Of a DNA stretch of 17,253 bases, positions 1 to 6,242 are shown one piece after another. The stretch lies in NCBI GenBank assembly GCA_947594335.1, contig CANQEC010000025.1, positions 1 to 17,253 of the forward strand. The letters run 5' to 3'. Under the pieces are notes generated by a model. The model had not been told where the DNA came from. It did not search any database and saw nothing but the letters and a program-made list of their open reading frames with translations. The translations under genes and the position numbers were made by a program. Every line of letters begins with the position of its first letter. Positions within the stretch are counted from its first letter, which is position 1. The DNA comes from an uncultured Lachnospiraceae bacterium. Its GTDB lineage: Bacteria > Bacillota > Clostridia > Lachnospirales > Lachnospiraceae.

Positions 1-346
1 AGTAGCATCCCTTGCCCTGCGTCCTGCCCATCACAAGAAGATCAAAATCATCATCCTCGATCAGGCAGCGCTGGAACATGATCTCCGCGTAATCTGCTTT
101 TGCCATGCCGGCCGGGATCTTCTTCTCCGAAGTGACCCTGTTCTCATCCCTTGCGATTTCCTCCCGGACATCACCGAGTGTCATTTCAACCTCGACGCCG
201 AGCACTTCGTTCAGATTTGAATTTGCATCGGCATCTACTGCCAGGATCGGGTGTTTTCCCATCTCGCACATGCTCTGGATCAGCATGCCGCCGAGCGTCG
301 TCTTGCCCACTCCACCCTTTCCTGCGATTGCAATAATATGTGCCAT
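1..346 (-). CDS. cooC: CooC/AcsF-type carbon monoxide dehydrogenase maturation ATPase (partial, C-terminus beyond left edge)
   Basis: This is a P-loop ATPase of the MinD/NifH (SIMIBI) class, whose CooC branch helps insert nickel into carbon monoxide dehydrogenase or acetyl-CoA synthase. The first 115 residues are visible. They begin MAHIIAIAGKGGVGKTT, a deviant Walker A with the signature Lys10 and Lys15. Next come the switch-like AVDADANSNLNEVLG segment (36-50) and VMGRTQGKGCY (105-115). Cys114 at the edge matches the first cysteine of the CxC metal-binding motif that CooC proteins use in the dimer interface; the second would lie just outside. The ATG at 346 is preceded by AGGAGG (complement of 355-360), which fixes the start. 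cooT lies upstream, separated by 387 bases. The family is certain; CooC rather than another MinD-like maturation ATPase is supported by MGRTQGKGCY and by cooT next door. Confidence 0.9.
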   Translation of the reverse strand, partial: MAHIIAIAGKGGVGKTTLGGMLIQSMCEMGKHPILAVDADANSNLNEVLGVEVEMTLGDVREEIARDENRVTSEKKIPAGMAKADYAEIMFQRCLIEDDDFDLLVMGRTQGKGCY

Positions 347-534
347 AAAACGGCCCTCCTGACTGTCTGCCGGGCGGCCTGGATTTCCGTCCGGCGCTGA
401 TTTCCGCGGACAGCAGACCCGTGCGCACCCTCGTGTGCCGGGCAAATGCCGCGAAAGTCAATTGCCTTCCTCTGCATGGACAGCGCTGCAGGATTGATGC
501 CCCGCCGTCTGCAGCGGATTGCCAACTGTACTGG

Positions 535-606
535 TTACATAAATCTATGACCGCAGATATTCGCAGCTGATACCGCCGGCAGCTTCCCGCCTTCGGCCGC
601 AGCCAT
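535..606 (-). CDS. Possible 23-aa leader peptide / small ORF upstream of cooC
   Basis: On the minus strand an ATG at 606 opens a 23-codon frame, MAAAEGGKLPAVSAANICGHRFM, ending in TAA at 537-535. GGAGG (complement of 613-617) lies 6 nt before the ATG, which is ideal spacing. The 10-bp inverted repeat 618-653 sits immediately upstream of that ribosome binding site. The peptide has one Cys and one His near its C-terminus and no recognisable family. It could be a leader peptide for cooC, a chance ORF, or the 5' stub of a lost gene. Translation is suggested only by the ribosome binding site. Confidence 0.3.
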   Translation of the reverse strand: MAAAEGGKLPAVSAANICGHRFM

Positions 607-617
607 CTGCCGCCTCC

Positions 618-653
618 TATAACGGAAAGCTATCAGGCAGTCCTTCCGTTATA
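618..653. repeat. 10-bp perfect inverted repeat, candidate operator or RNA hairpin
   Basis: TATAACGGAA (618-627) and TTCCGTTATA (644-653) are perfect reverse complements separated by 16 nt. No T-tract follows on either strand, so it is a poor intrinsic terminator. It lies between the end of cooT and the ribosome binding site of the tiny ORF at 606. It could be a repressor or activator site, or a hairpin in the cooT-cooC transcript. Confidence 0.5.
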
Positions 654-694
654 TGCAAATAATCCGGAATCCGTCCGCGGATCCCGGTCTGCCC

Positions 695-714
695 CGCCGG
701 GCAGCTTCCCGGCG
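695..714. repeat. GC-rich stem-loop just downstream of cooT
   Basis: CGCCGGG (695-701) pairs with CCCGGCG (708-714) around a 6-nt loop, 20 bases past the cooT stop. No U-run follows, so it may stabilise a 3' end or pause polymerase rather than terminate. A related motif lies about 120 bases further along, inside the tiny ORF. Confidence 0.4.
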
Positions 715-733
715 CGCAGGATTTTCCGTTCGG

Positions 734-916
734 TCAGCAGTTGATCCTGACTACTCCGCCGGTCAGATCCGCCATCGCAAGCGTACCCTCGATCGTCTTC
801 TGATCTCCAAGCACATCCGTCAGAATGATCTTTCCGTCCCGAACCTCAATTTTGCTGACATACTCGAGAATCACGCTGTCGGGCTCTGAAGTCCTGTAAG
901 CTGTCGCCAGACACAT
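734..916 (-). CDS. cooT: CooT-family small nickel-binding protein
   Basis: The 60-residue protein starts MCLATAY and ends GGVVRINC, typical of CooT-like proteins in length and opening. CooT of Rhodospirillum rubrum is a small dimeric protein that binds Ni(II) through Cys2 and takes part in nickel delivery to CO dehydrogenase. Cys2 is present here, and a second cysteine is the last residue. The middle (VILEYVSKIEVRDGKIILTD) reads as short beta strands. The frame stays open upstream to a TTG at 1000, but the ATG at 916 has GGAGGTG (complement of 924-930) at the right distance and gives the family N-terminus, so it is chosen. It lies between the His-rich gene (125 bases away) and cooC, which supports a nickel role. 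Confidence 0.85.
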   Translation of the reverse strand: MCLATAYRTSEPDSVILEYVSKIEVRDGKIILTDVLGDQKTIEGTLAMADLTGGVVRINC

Positions 917-1041
917 AAATCCGCACCTCCCTGGCAAATCCCGTCTCCTGCCGGCTTCCCTCAGAAACTGACCGGGGATGGATTTCAAACTTTTCTTCAA
1001 TTATCTTCCATAAAAAATCAAGGGATAATCATTTATATAAT

Positions 1042-1476
1042 TCAGCTCTTTACCATGGACAAAGCCAGACTAAGATAAAGGTTGCCCTTCTGGAACTCGT
1101 CCACAGCCTTTTTGATCTGCTCGGCCGCCTCGGCCTTCCCGGCCTCCCTGAGCTTGTCAGCAACCTGGTCAAGCTCGGCAGCGTGATGCTCATTGTGCTT
1201 CCACATGTAATCAAGCAGAGCCGTCAGTTTGTCCTGGCCCGGCGTCTCCGCGCCATGCTCATGGCTGTGTCCATGCTCATGAGCTCCGCATCCCGCGCAC
1301 CCGCTGTCGCAGGAAGCCTGGCTGCAGTTCTCCTGCTCATGGGTATGATCATGCTCTTCCTCGTGTCCATGCTCATGGCTGTGGGGATGGGAATGTTCAT
1401 ACGTATGCTGATGTGTATGAGTATGCTCATGGGAATGCGGACACGGATTGCCGTTTTCATCGTGAACCAAATGCAT
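1042..1476 (-). CDS. Histidine- and cysteine-rich putative nickel/cobalt-binding protein
   Basis: The protein has 144 residues, 25 of them His. The N-terminal half (1-75) is mostly HxH repeats, broken by a cysteine cluster C51, C56, C60, C63. The C-terminal half (about 82-143) carries no such repeats and reads as two or three amphipathic helices, with WKHNEHHAAEL near its start and EFQKGNLYLSLAL near its end. There is no signal peptide or membrane segment, so it is probably cytoplasmic. Composition suggests a metal store or chaperone. Because cooT and cooC lie downstream, nickel delivery to CO dehydrogenase is the likely job, in analogy to the His-rich CooJ, although I see no clear CooJ homology. 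Start: ATG at 1476, with AAAGGA (complement of 1485-1490) 8 nt upstream. A good promoter precedes it. The metal is inferred. Confidence 0.75.
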   Translation of the reverse strand: MHLVHDENGNPCPHSHEHTHTHQHTYEHSHPHSHEHGHEEEHDHTHEQENCSQASCDSGCAGCGAHEHGHSHEHGAETPGQDKLTALLDYMWKHNEHHAAELDQVADKLREAGKAEAAEQIKKAVDEFQKGNLYLSLALSMVKS

Positions 1477-1502
1477 AATCGTCGTCCTTTCATGAATAAA
1501 AG

Positions 1503-1520
1503 TTTGTTAAGAATTTCACA
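1503..1520. promoter_or_regulatory. Rex-operator-like site, copy 1 (5' leader of the His-rich gene)
   Basis: TTTGTTAAGAATTTCACA. The half TTGTTAA followed by four bases matches the left half of the Rex consensus TTGTTAA-N4-TTAACAA; the right half (TTCACAC) matches at 5 of 7 positions. It falls downstream of the predicted start of transcription, where a repressor could block elongation. A near-identical copy lies at 1689-1706. Confidence 0.3.
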
Positions 1521-1549
1521 CTGTAAAATCTTCTTCTACATTTGGTGCC

Positions 1550-1578
1550 ATTATAGCACAACCTGTTCATTCTCACAA
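1550..1578 (-). promoter_or_regulatory. SigA-type promoter for the His-rich / cooT / cooC group
   Basis: On the minus strand, TTGTGA (1578-1573) and TATAAT (1555-1550) are separated by exactly 17 nt, with TG one base before the -10 (extended -10). Transcription would start near 1543, giving a leader of about 67 nt before the ATG at 1476. Confidence 0.75.
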
Positions 1579-1622
1579 CCACCAATATGTACTTTTTTTA
1601 GAACTTTTTTTAAAAACAGAAA

Positions 1623-1662
1623 AAAACCATGGCAGCGTATTATGAAAATTTACCATGGTTTT
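1623..1662 (-). terminator. Intrinsic terminator of the der-plsY-gpsA operon
   Basis: AAAACCATGG (1623-1632) and CCATGGTTTT (1653-1662) form a 10-bp stem with a 20-nt loop. Read on the minus strand the stem runs into a T-rich tract, and a T-rich tract also follows on the plus strand, so it could work both ways. It lies about 95 bases past the gpsA stop and just upstream of the next gene's promoter. Confidence 0.8.
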
Positions 1663-1688
1663 CTTTAGCACTTTTTTAGCGGCAAAAC

Positions 1689-1706
1689 TTTGTTAAGAAT
1701 TCCACA
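1689..1706. promoter_or_regulatory. Rex-operator-like site, copy 2 (between gpsA and its terminator)
   Basis: TTTGTTAAGAATTCCACA differs from the copy at 1503-1520 by one base in 18 and has the same orientation. It lies upstream of the terminator and about 110 bases before the -35 of the downstream promoter. Confidence 0.25.
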
Positions 1707-1755
1707 ATCAAATTCTGCCTGCCGCATCTTTCACGGAAGCGGTTTCGGCCCCGAA

Positions 1756-2778
1756 TCAGGCTCTGTCCGGATCCCACGGAAGCAGCGAATTCTCGATCTT
1801 TGAATCCCGCAGCATCAGCTCGGACACGGCCCGGTGCGGATCCTTCCCCTCGAACAGCACCTGATTTACCTGCTCTATGATCGGAAGCTCAATGCCGCAC
1901 GACCTCGCAAGCTTTACCGCCGCCTTTGCCGAATAGACGCCTTCGACAACCATATTCACCTCCCGCATGGCTTCCTCCATTGTATAGCCCTTTCCAAGAA
2001 GAATGCCCGCTCTCCGGTTTCTGCTGTGCATGCTCGCGCAGGTCACGATCAGATCTCCCATTCCGGTAAGTCCCGAAAAAGTTTCCAGACGGCCGCCAAG
2101 CCTCGTCCCGAGACGTGAGATCTCAACCATCCCGCGCGTAATCAGGGCAGCCTTCGCATTATCTCCATACCCCATTCCGTCCGCGATTCCGGCCGCCAGC
2201 GCGATCACATTTTTCAGCGCGCCGCCAAGCTCGATCCCTGTCACATCCGGACTGATGTACACCCGAAAGCACGGACTCATGAAAAGCTTCTGCAGATACC
2301 GCGCATCCTCCTCCCGATGCGCCCCGATCACGCAGGTGGTCGGAAGCCCTTTCGCGACCTCTTCCGCGTGGCTCGGTCCGGAAAGCACGGCGCATACGGT
2401 CTCCGGCAGAACTCCCTCCAGAATCTGGCTCATCGTAAAAAGCGTGGTTTCCTCAATTCCTTTCGACGCGCTCACCAAAATCATTCCCGGCCTGACATAC
2501 GGTTTCATCCGTTCGGCCGTCTCTCTCACAAAAGAAGACGGAACAACAACAATACAGACTTCCTTTCCCTCCATCGCTTCCGCAAGAGAAGATGTAACGT
2601 TCATTGATTCCGGAATACAGATTCCTTCCAGCTTTGATTCGTGCCGGTGCGTTGTGCGGATATACTCCGCCTCCGATGCGCTGTGCGACCACAAAGTCAC
2701 CTGATGTCCGTTTTCCAACAGCAAAAGCGCAAGCGCCGTTCCCCAGCTTCCCGCGCCAATGACACCGATTTCTGCCAT
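1756..2778 (-). CDS. gpsA: NAD(P)-dependent glycerol-3-phosphate dehydrogenase
   Basis: The cytoplasmic enzyme reduces dihydroxyacetone phosphate to sn-glycerol 3-phosphate, the backbone for phospholipids. The 340-residue protein has the usual length. The Rossmann motif GVIGAGSWGTA lies at 5-15. The substrate and catalytic region GGALKNVIALAAGIADGMGY (185-204) contains the family Lys189, and SGLTGMGDLIVTC lies at 235-247. The frame is open to a TTG at 2799, but the ATG at 2778 gives the canonical MAEIGVIG start, with AGGAGG about 10 nt upstream. It is the last gene of der-plsY-gpsA. PlsY uses acyl phosphate and the G3P made here, so the pairing makes metabolic sense. A terminator follows at 1662-1623. 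Confidence 0.97.
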   Translation of the reverse strand: MAEIGVIGAGSWGTALALLLLENGHQVTLWSHSASEAEYIRTTHRHESKLEGICIPESMNVTSSLAEAMEGKEVCIVVVPSSFVRETAERMKPYVRPGMILVSASKGIEETTLFTMSQILEGVLPETVCAVLSGPSHAEEVAKGLPTTCVIGAHREEDARYLQKLFMSPCFRVYISPDVTGIELGGALKNVIALAAGIADGMGYGDNAKAALITRGMVEISRLGTRLGGRLETFSGLTGMGDLIVTCASMHSRNRRAGILLGKGYTMEEAMREVNMVVEGVYSAKAAVKLARSCGIELPIIEQVNQVLFEGKDPHRAVSELMLRDSKIENSLLPWDPDRA

Positions 2779-2802
2779 GTGATGAATGCCTCCTGTCAAT
2801 TT

Positions 2803-3453
2803 TCAGTCTTTTTTATTCTCCCTGAACAAATAAGTTTTCCGCTCGCACCCGTGAAGCAGACGGCTGATATTCTCGTGATGCTTCCAGAACGCAAGGATCG
2901 TCAGGGCCGCCGCCAGCGCATACATTTCATACAGCCGCGGCTGCGTCATACCCCAGACTCCTCTCTGCCCGAAAAGAATGATCTCGGCGAGAAAGCCGGT
3001 ATAGACAAGCAGAGATCCCAGCGAAACATAATGGGTCAGAAGAAACGCGGCCGCGAATGTGACGATTCCAAGCAGCGTCATAACCGGATTCAGCGCCAGC
3101 AGAAGTCCGCCGGTCGCAGCAATCCCCTTCCCTCCGCGGAACCCCAGATAAAACGGGTAATTGTGACCGAGCACGGCGCCCGCCCCCGCATAAAGCGAGA
3201 GAAGCGGAAGAATATCCCCGCAGGACTTCCGAAACAGAAGCTGGACCGTCCACACGGCAAAAGCGCATTTAAACCCATCCCCGAAAAACGTCAGGATCCC
3301 CGCCTTTGTCCCGAGCGTTCTCAGCATATTCGTCGTGCCGGCATTTCCGCTCCCATGACTGCGGATATCAATTCCGTGAAGACGGCCGTACAGATATCCG
3401 GTCTGAAACAGGCCAAATACATAACCAACAGCCAGGCAAATCAGGCGTTCCAT
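2803..3453 (-). CDS. plsY: Acyl-phosphate:glycerol-3-phosphate acyltransferase
   Basis: This integral membrane enzyme transfers the acyl group from acyl phosphate to glycerol 3-phosphate to make lysophosphatidate. At 216 residues it fits the family. Visible PlsY motifs are SGNAGTTN near residue 35, GHNYPFYLGFRGGKGIA in the middle, and HHENI near the C-terminus. Five or so hydrophobic segments separate them. The ATG at 3453 follows the der stop codon after one base, and its AGGAG ribosome binding site lies inside the end of der, so translation is probably coupled. gpsA follows after 24 bases. Confidence 0.97.
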   Translation of the reverse strand: MERLICLAVGYVFGLFQTGYLYGRLHGIDIRSHGSGNAGTTNMLRTLGTKAGILTFFGDGFKCAFAVWTVQLLFRKSCGDILPLLSLYAGAGAVLGHNYPFYLGFRGGKGIAATGGLLLALNPVMTLLGIVTFAAAFLLTHYVSLGSLLVYTGFLAEIILFGQRGVWGMTQPRLYEMYALAAALTILAFWKHHENISRLLHGCERKTYLFRENKKD

Positions 3454-3454
3454 A

Positions 3455-4783
3455 TCAATTCTCCTTATCCTTTCGTTCGCGAATGATAAATTTCAGTGAT
3501 GTCCCCTTGAAGCCGAAAGCGTCGCGGATCTTGTTTTCCAAATAGCGCGTATAGGAAAAATGCATCAGGCTCTTGTCATTCACAAAAATAACAAATGTCG
3601 GCGGCTTCACCGCGACCTGCGTGATGTAATACAGCTTCAGCCGTTTCCCCTTGTCGGAAGGCGGCTGCTGCAGGACCACGGCCTCCGCCATGATCTCATT
3701 GAGAACGCCGGTGGCGATTCTCATGGACTGATTTGTGATCACCATATCGATCGTCTCAAACAGTCTTGGAAGCCGCTGCCCCGTCTCCGCCGAGATAAAC
3801 AGGATCTCCGCGTAGGGCATATAGGAAAGCACTTCGCGGATACGTTCCGTATACCGGTAGACCGTCTTGTCGTCCTTCGTGACGGCGTCCCATTTATTGA
3901 CCGCGATCACAATGCCTTTTCCGCGGTCATGAGCGATCCCGGCAATTTTTGCGTCCTGCTCCGTCACTCCCTCGGTCGCGTCGATCATAATAACAACTAC
4001 GTCAGCGCGCTCTACCGCCGTCACGGTTCTGATCATGCTGTACCGCTCCAGCTCTTCTTTTACCTTGTTTTTGCGGCGCAGGCCTGCCGTATCGATAAAC
4101 ACGTATTCCTGCCCGTTCCATTTGACGACGGTGTCAACCGCGTCCCTCGTCGTCCCCGCAATATCCGATACGATCAGACGGTTCTCCCCGGTCAGCCTGT
4201 TGATCAGGGACGACTTCCCGACATTCGGTTTTCCCACAATCGCGACGCGCGGACGGTCATCCTCGTAATCCTCAACCTCCTCAGGATTAAAATGCCCCAC
4301 CACCGCGTCGAGCATATCCCCGATCCCGATTTTATTGCTTGCGGAAATCGGATGCGGTTCGCCGATCCCGAGATTATAAAATTCGTAGACATCCGCCATC
4401 ATTTTCTGATAGCTGTCCACCTTATTTACAACAAGAACCACCGGTTTATGTGAACGGCGCAGCATATCCGCCACCCTGGAATCCGAATCCGTCAGTCCCT
4501 GCCTGCAGTCCACAAGGAATAGGATCACATCCGCTGTATCGATCGCGATCTGAGCCTGATCCCGCATCTGAGACAGAATCACATCGCTCGCGTCAGGTTC
4601 TATTCCCCCTGTATCGATCAGGGTAAAGCTGAGATTCAGCCATTCGACATCAGCATAAATTCTGTCCCTTGTCACACCCGGCGTATCTTTTACAATCGAG
4701 ATATTCTGACCCGCCAGCGCATTGAACAATGTGGATTTTCCTACATTCGGCCTGCCGACGATCGCAACGATTGGTTTGCTCAT
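3455..4783 (-). CDS. der: Ribosome-associated double-GTPase Der (EngA)
   Basis: This essential GTPase takes part in 50S ribosomal subunit assembly. The 442-residue protein has two tandem GTPase domains. The first has GRPNVGKST (10-18), DTGG (57-60) and NKVD (120-123). The second has GKPNVGKSS (184-192), DTAG (231-234) and NKWD (296-299). A KH-like C-terminal domain ends in a basic tail. All G motifs are intact and the length is standard. The ATG at 4783 is preceded by AAGGAGG. It is the first gene of der-plsY-gpsA and has its own promoter at 4820-4848, divergent from that of the PRPP synthetase gene. Confidence 0.98.
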   Translation of the reverse strand: MSKPIVAIVGRPNVGKSTLFNALAGQNISIVKDTPGVTRDRIYADVEWLNLSFTLIDTGGIEPDASDVILSQMRDQAQIAIDTADVILFLVDCRQGLTDSDSRVADMLRRSHKPVVLVVNKVDSYQKMMADVYEFYNLGIGEPHPISASNKIGIGDMLDAVVGHFNPEEVEDYEDDRPRVAIVGKPNVGKSSLINRLTGENRLIVSDIAGTTRDAVDTVVKWNGQEYVFIDTAGLRRKNKVKEELERYSMIRTVTAVERADVVVIMIDATEGVTEQDAKIAGIAHDRGKGIVIAVNKWDAVTKDDKTVYRYTERIREVLSYMPYAEILFISAETGQRLPRLFETIDMVITNQSMRIATGVLNEIMAEAVVLQQPPSDKGKRLKLYYITQVAVKPPTFVIFVNDKSLMHFSYTRYLENKIRDAFGFKGTSLKFIIRERKDKEN

Positions 4784-4819
4784 CTTTTTCCTCCTTCATA
4801 ACAGTCTGTTTTCCGTTTG

Positions 4820-4848
4820 ATTTTACATGAATTCGGCTGCTTTGTAAA
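4820..4848 (-). promoter_or_regulatory. SigA-type promoter of der-plsY-gpsA
   Basis: On the minus strand, TTTACA (4848-4843) and TAAAAT (4825-4820) are separated by 17 nt. Transcription would start near 4813, about 30 nt before the der start codon. Confidence 0.7.
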
Positions 4849-4864
4849 GGTCAGGTTTTTGAAC

Positions 4865-4893
4865 TTGACTCTTCTTCCGTGAAATGCTATAAA
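4865..4893 (+). promoter_or_regulatory. SigA-type promoter of the PRPP synthetase gene
   Basis: TTGACT (4865-4870), a 17-nt spacer and TATAAA (4888-4893), with TG one base upstream of the -10. A leader of about 80 nt, AT-rich and without an obvious strong hairpin, leads to AGGGAGG at 4968-4974 and the ATG at 4980. Its -35 lies only 17 bases from the -35 of the opposing der promoter. Confidence 0.75.
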
Positions 4894-4979
4894 TATAATG
4901 TACATACGCGCATCACAATATTTCTTACAATAATTTATCATAATTACCTATCTATTTTACCTTACACAGGGAGGATCAT

Positions 4980-6158
4980 ATGTCGGACATATTTACTTTG
5001 GAACAGACTCTTCCGGTCGGACCTTTGAAAATCGCGGTTCTTGAAGGCTGCCGTGAACTCGGCGTCACAGTGGACGGCCATATCGCGGCCATGCGGCGGG
5101 ATACCGCCCGCTTCCTGAAAAATCCGCCTGCGGTTTCCGGTTATCTCGAGGACAGCTATCTGCTGGACTGCAGATGTCCCAGGTTCGGATCCGGAGAAGG
5201 CAAGGGACAGATCAACGACTCCGTGCGCGGAACCGATCTCTATATCCTGGTTGACATCTGCAATTACAGCCTGACCTATACAGTATGCGGATACGAGAAC
5301 CACATGTCCCCCGACAACCATTACCAGGATCTGAAACGCATTATCTCGGCGGCCACCGGAAAAGCAAAACGCATCAATGTTGTCATGCCATTTCTCTACG
5401 AAGGGCGCCAGCACAAGAAAAACAAGCGGGAATCGCTGGACTGCTCCATCGCCCTGCAGGAACTCTCCGATATGGGCGTATCAAACATCATTACCTTCGA
5501 TGCGCATGACCCGCGTGTGCAGAATGCGATCCCGCTGAAAGGCTTTGATTCGTTCATGCCCACCTACCAGTTCCTGAAGGCGCTGGTTGACACGGTTCCT
5601 GATTTCAGGATAGATCCTCAGTATCTGGCCGTCATCAGCCCGGATGAAGGCGCCATGAAGCGCGCTGTCTATTTCGCGAACATCCTGGGGCTCGGAATGG
5701 GTATGTTTTATAAACGGCGCGACTACACAACGATCGTCAACGGGAAAAACCCGATCGTCGCTCACGAATTTCTCGGGGATTCCGTCGAAGGCAAGGATGT
5801 TATCATCATTGACGACATGATTTCCTCCGGCGGCAGCATGCTGGACACAGCGCGCCAGTTAAAGGAGCGCAAAGCAAAACGCGTATTTATCTGCACGACT
5901 TTCGGACTGTTCACGGACGGTCTCTCGGATTTTGACGACTACTACGAAAAAGGCTATATCTCAAAAGTGGTCACAACCAATCTGAATTACCGTTCTCCCG
6001 AGCTGCTCGCAAAACCCTATTACGCGGAGGCCGACATGTCCAGATTTCTCGCGATGATCATCGAATGTCTGAATCACGACGTGTCGATGAGCAAAATCGA
6101 ATCGCCGACCGAAAAGATCAACGACCTTCTGGCTTCCTACCACGCCATACGTTCCTGA
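4980..6158 (+). CDS. prs: Ribose-phosphate pyrophosphokinase, long divergent clostridial type
   Basis: The family makes 5-phosphoribosyl 1-pyrophosphate from ribose 5-phosphate and ATP, feeding nucleotide, His and Trp synthesis. The 392 residues exceed the usual 310-320. Recognisable parts are YEGRQHKKNKRES (140-152, the catalytic flexible-loop region, classically RQDRKxRxRE), FDAHDPR (173-179), ISPDEGAMKRA (219-229), YKRRDYTTIVNGKNP (244-258, containing the KRR active-site loop) and the PRPP-binding loop VIIIDDMISSGGSM (274-287). About 80 extra residues are spread over the N-terminal third and the C-terminus. The altered RQHKK loop leaves open a modified activity or regulation. The ATG at 4980 with AGGGAGG is clear. 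It is the only plus-strand gene here and has its own promoter. Confidence 0.88.
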   Translation: MSDIFTLEQTLPVGPLKIAVLEGCRELGVTVDGHIAAMRRDTARFLKNPPAVSGYLEDSYLLDCRCPRFGSGEGKGQINDSVRGTDLYILVDICNYSLTYTVCGYENHMSPDNHYQDLKRIISAATGKAKRINVVMPFLYEGRQHKKNKRESLDCSIALQELSDMGVSNIITFDAHDPRVQNAIPLKGFDSFMPTYQFLKALVDTVPDFRIDPQYLAVISPDEGAMKRAVYFANILGLGMGMFYKRRDYTTIVNGKNPIVAHEFLGDSVEGKDVIIIDDMISSGGSMLDTARQLKERKAKRVFICTTFGLFTDGLSDFDDYYEKGYISKVVTTNLNYRSPELLAKPYYAEADMSRFLAMIIECLNHDVSMSKIESPTEKINDLLASYHAIRS

Positions 6159-6193
6159 GATCCAGAGCAAAGAATATGCCTGTGAATCGAGCA

Positions 6194-6233
6194 GGAGGCG
6201 GGCCGTCCCCATCAGGGGGAGCGGCCCGCCTCC
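6194..6233. terminator. Strong GC-rich hairpin between convergent prs and DUF512 genes
   Basis: GGAGGCGGGCCG (6194-6205) pairs with CGGCCCGCCTCC (6222-6233), and TCCCC (6206-6210) pairs with GGGGA (6216-6220). This makes a 17-bp stem with one bulge and a 5-nt loop. It lies between the ends of two convergent genes. Neither side has a good U-tract, so it is a bidirectional barrier or 3'-end stabiliser rather than a textbook terminator. Confidence 0.65.
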
Positions 6234-6242
6234 GAAAATATT

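Larger units (their letters stand above)
347..733. other. 387-base gap between cooT and cooC: no recognisable gene, but an inverted repeat, a tiny ORF and GC-rich repeats
   Basis: I find no recognisable protein family in this GC-rich stretch in any frame; the longer open frames look like chance. It does hold structure: a 10-bp inverted repeat at 618-627/644-653, a 23-codon minus-strand ORF with a perfect ribosome binding site at 606-535, a 7-bp GC stem just after cooT (695-701/708-714), and two copies of a CCGCCGG-CAGCTTCCCG-like motif (about 573-590 and 694-712). I see no convincing -35/-10 pair for cooC. cooC may therefore be transcribed through the gap from upstream. A decayed gene is an alternative. 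Confidence 0.6.

Noticed and set aside
280..525. Minus-strand 81-codon ORF between cooT and cooC
   Set aside because: It has no ribosome binding site or family resemblance and runs out of frame through the start of cooC, so it is most likely chance in GC-rich DNA.
618..653. Inverted repeat as an intrinsic terminator of cooT
   Set aside because: No T-tract follows on the minus strand; a ribosome binding site follows instead.
734..1000. 88-residue version of CooT starting at an upstream TTG
   Set aside because: The ATG at 916 has a strong ribosome binding site and yields the family N-terminus with Cys2; the extra 28 residues look noncoding.
1183..1668. 161-codon plus-strand ORF rich in Met and Leu, looking like a membrane protein
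   Set aside because: It is the antisense of the His-rich gene: CAT (His) codons read as ATG (Met) on the other strand. It has no ribosome binding site, while the minus-strand gene has a promoter, ribosome binding site and typical composition.
2641..3486. 281-codon plus-strand ORF
   Set aside because: It overlaps plsY and the start of gpsA on the other strand, both with clear motifs. Its translation is Arg/Gln/Pro-rich with no family resemblance.
3560..4453. 297-codon plus-strand ORF
   Set aside because: It lies wholly antisense to der, whose GTPase motifs are intact. The product is His/Arg-rich without recognisable domains.
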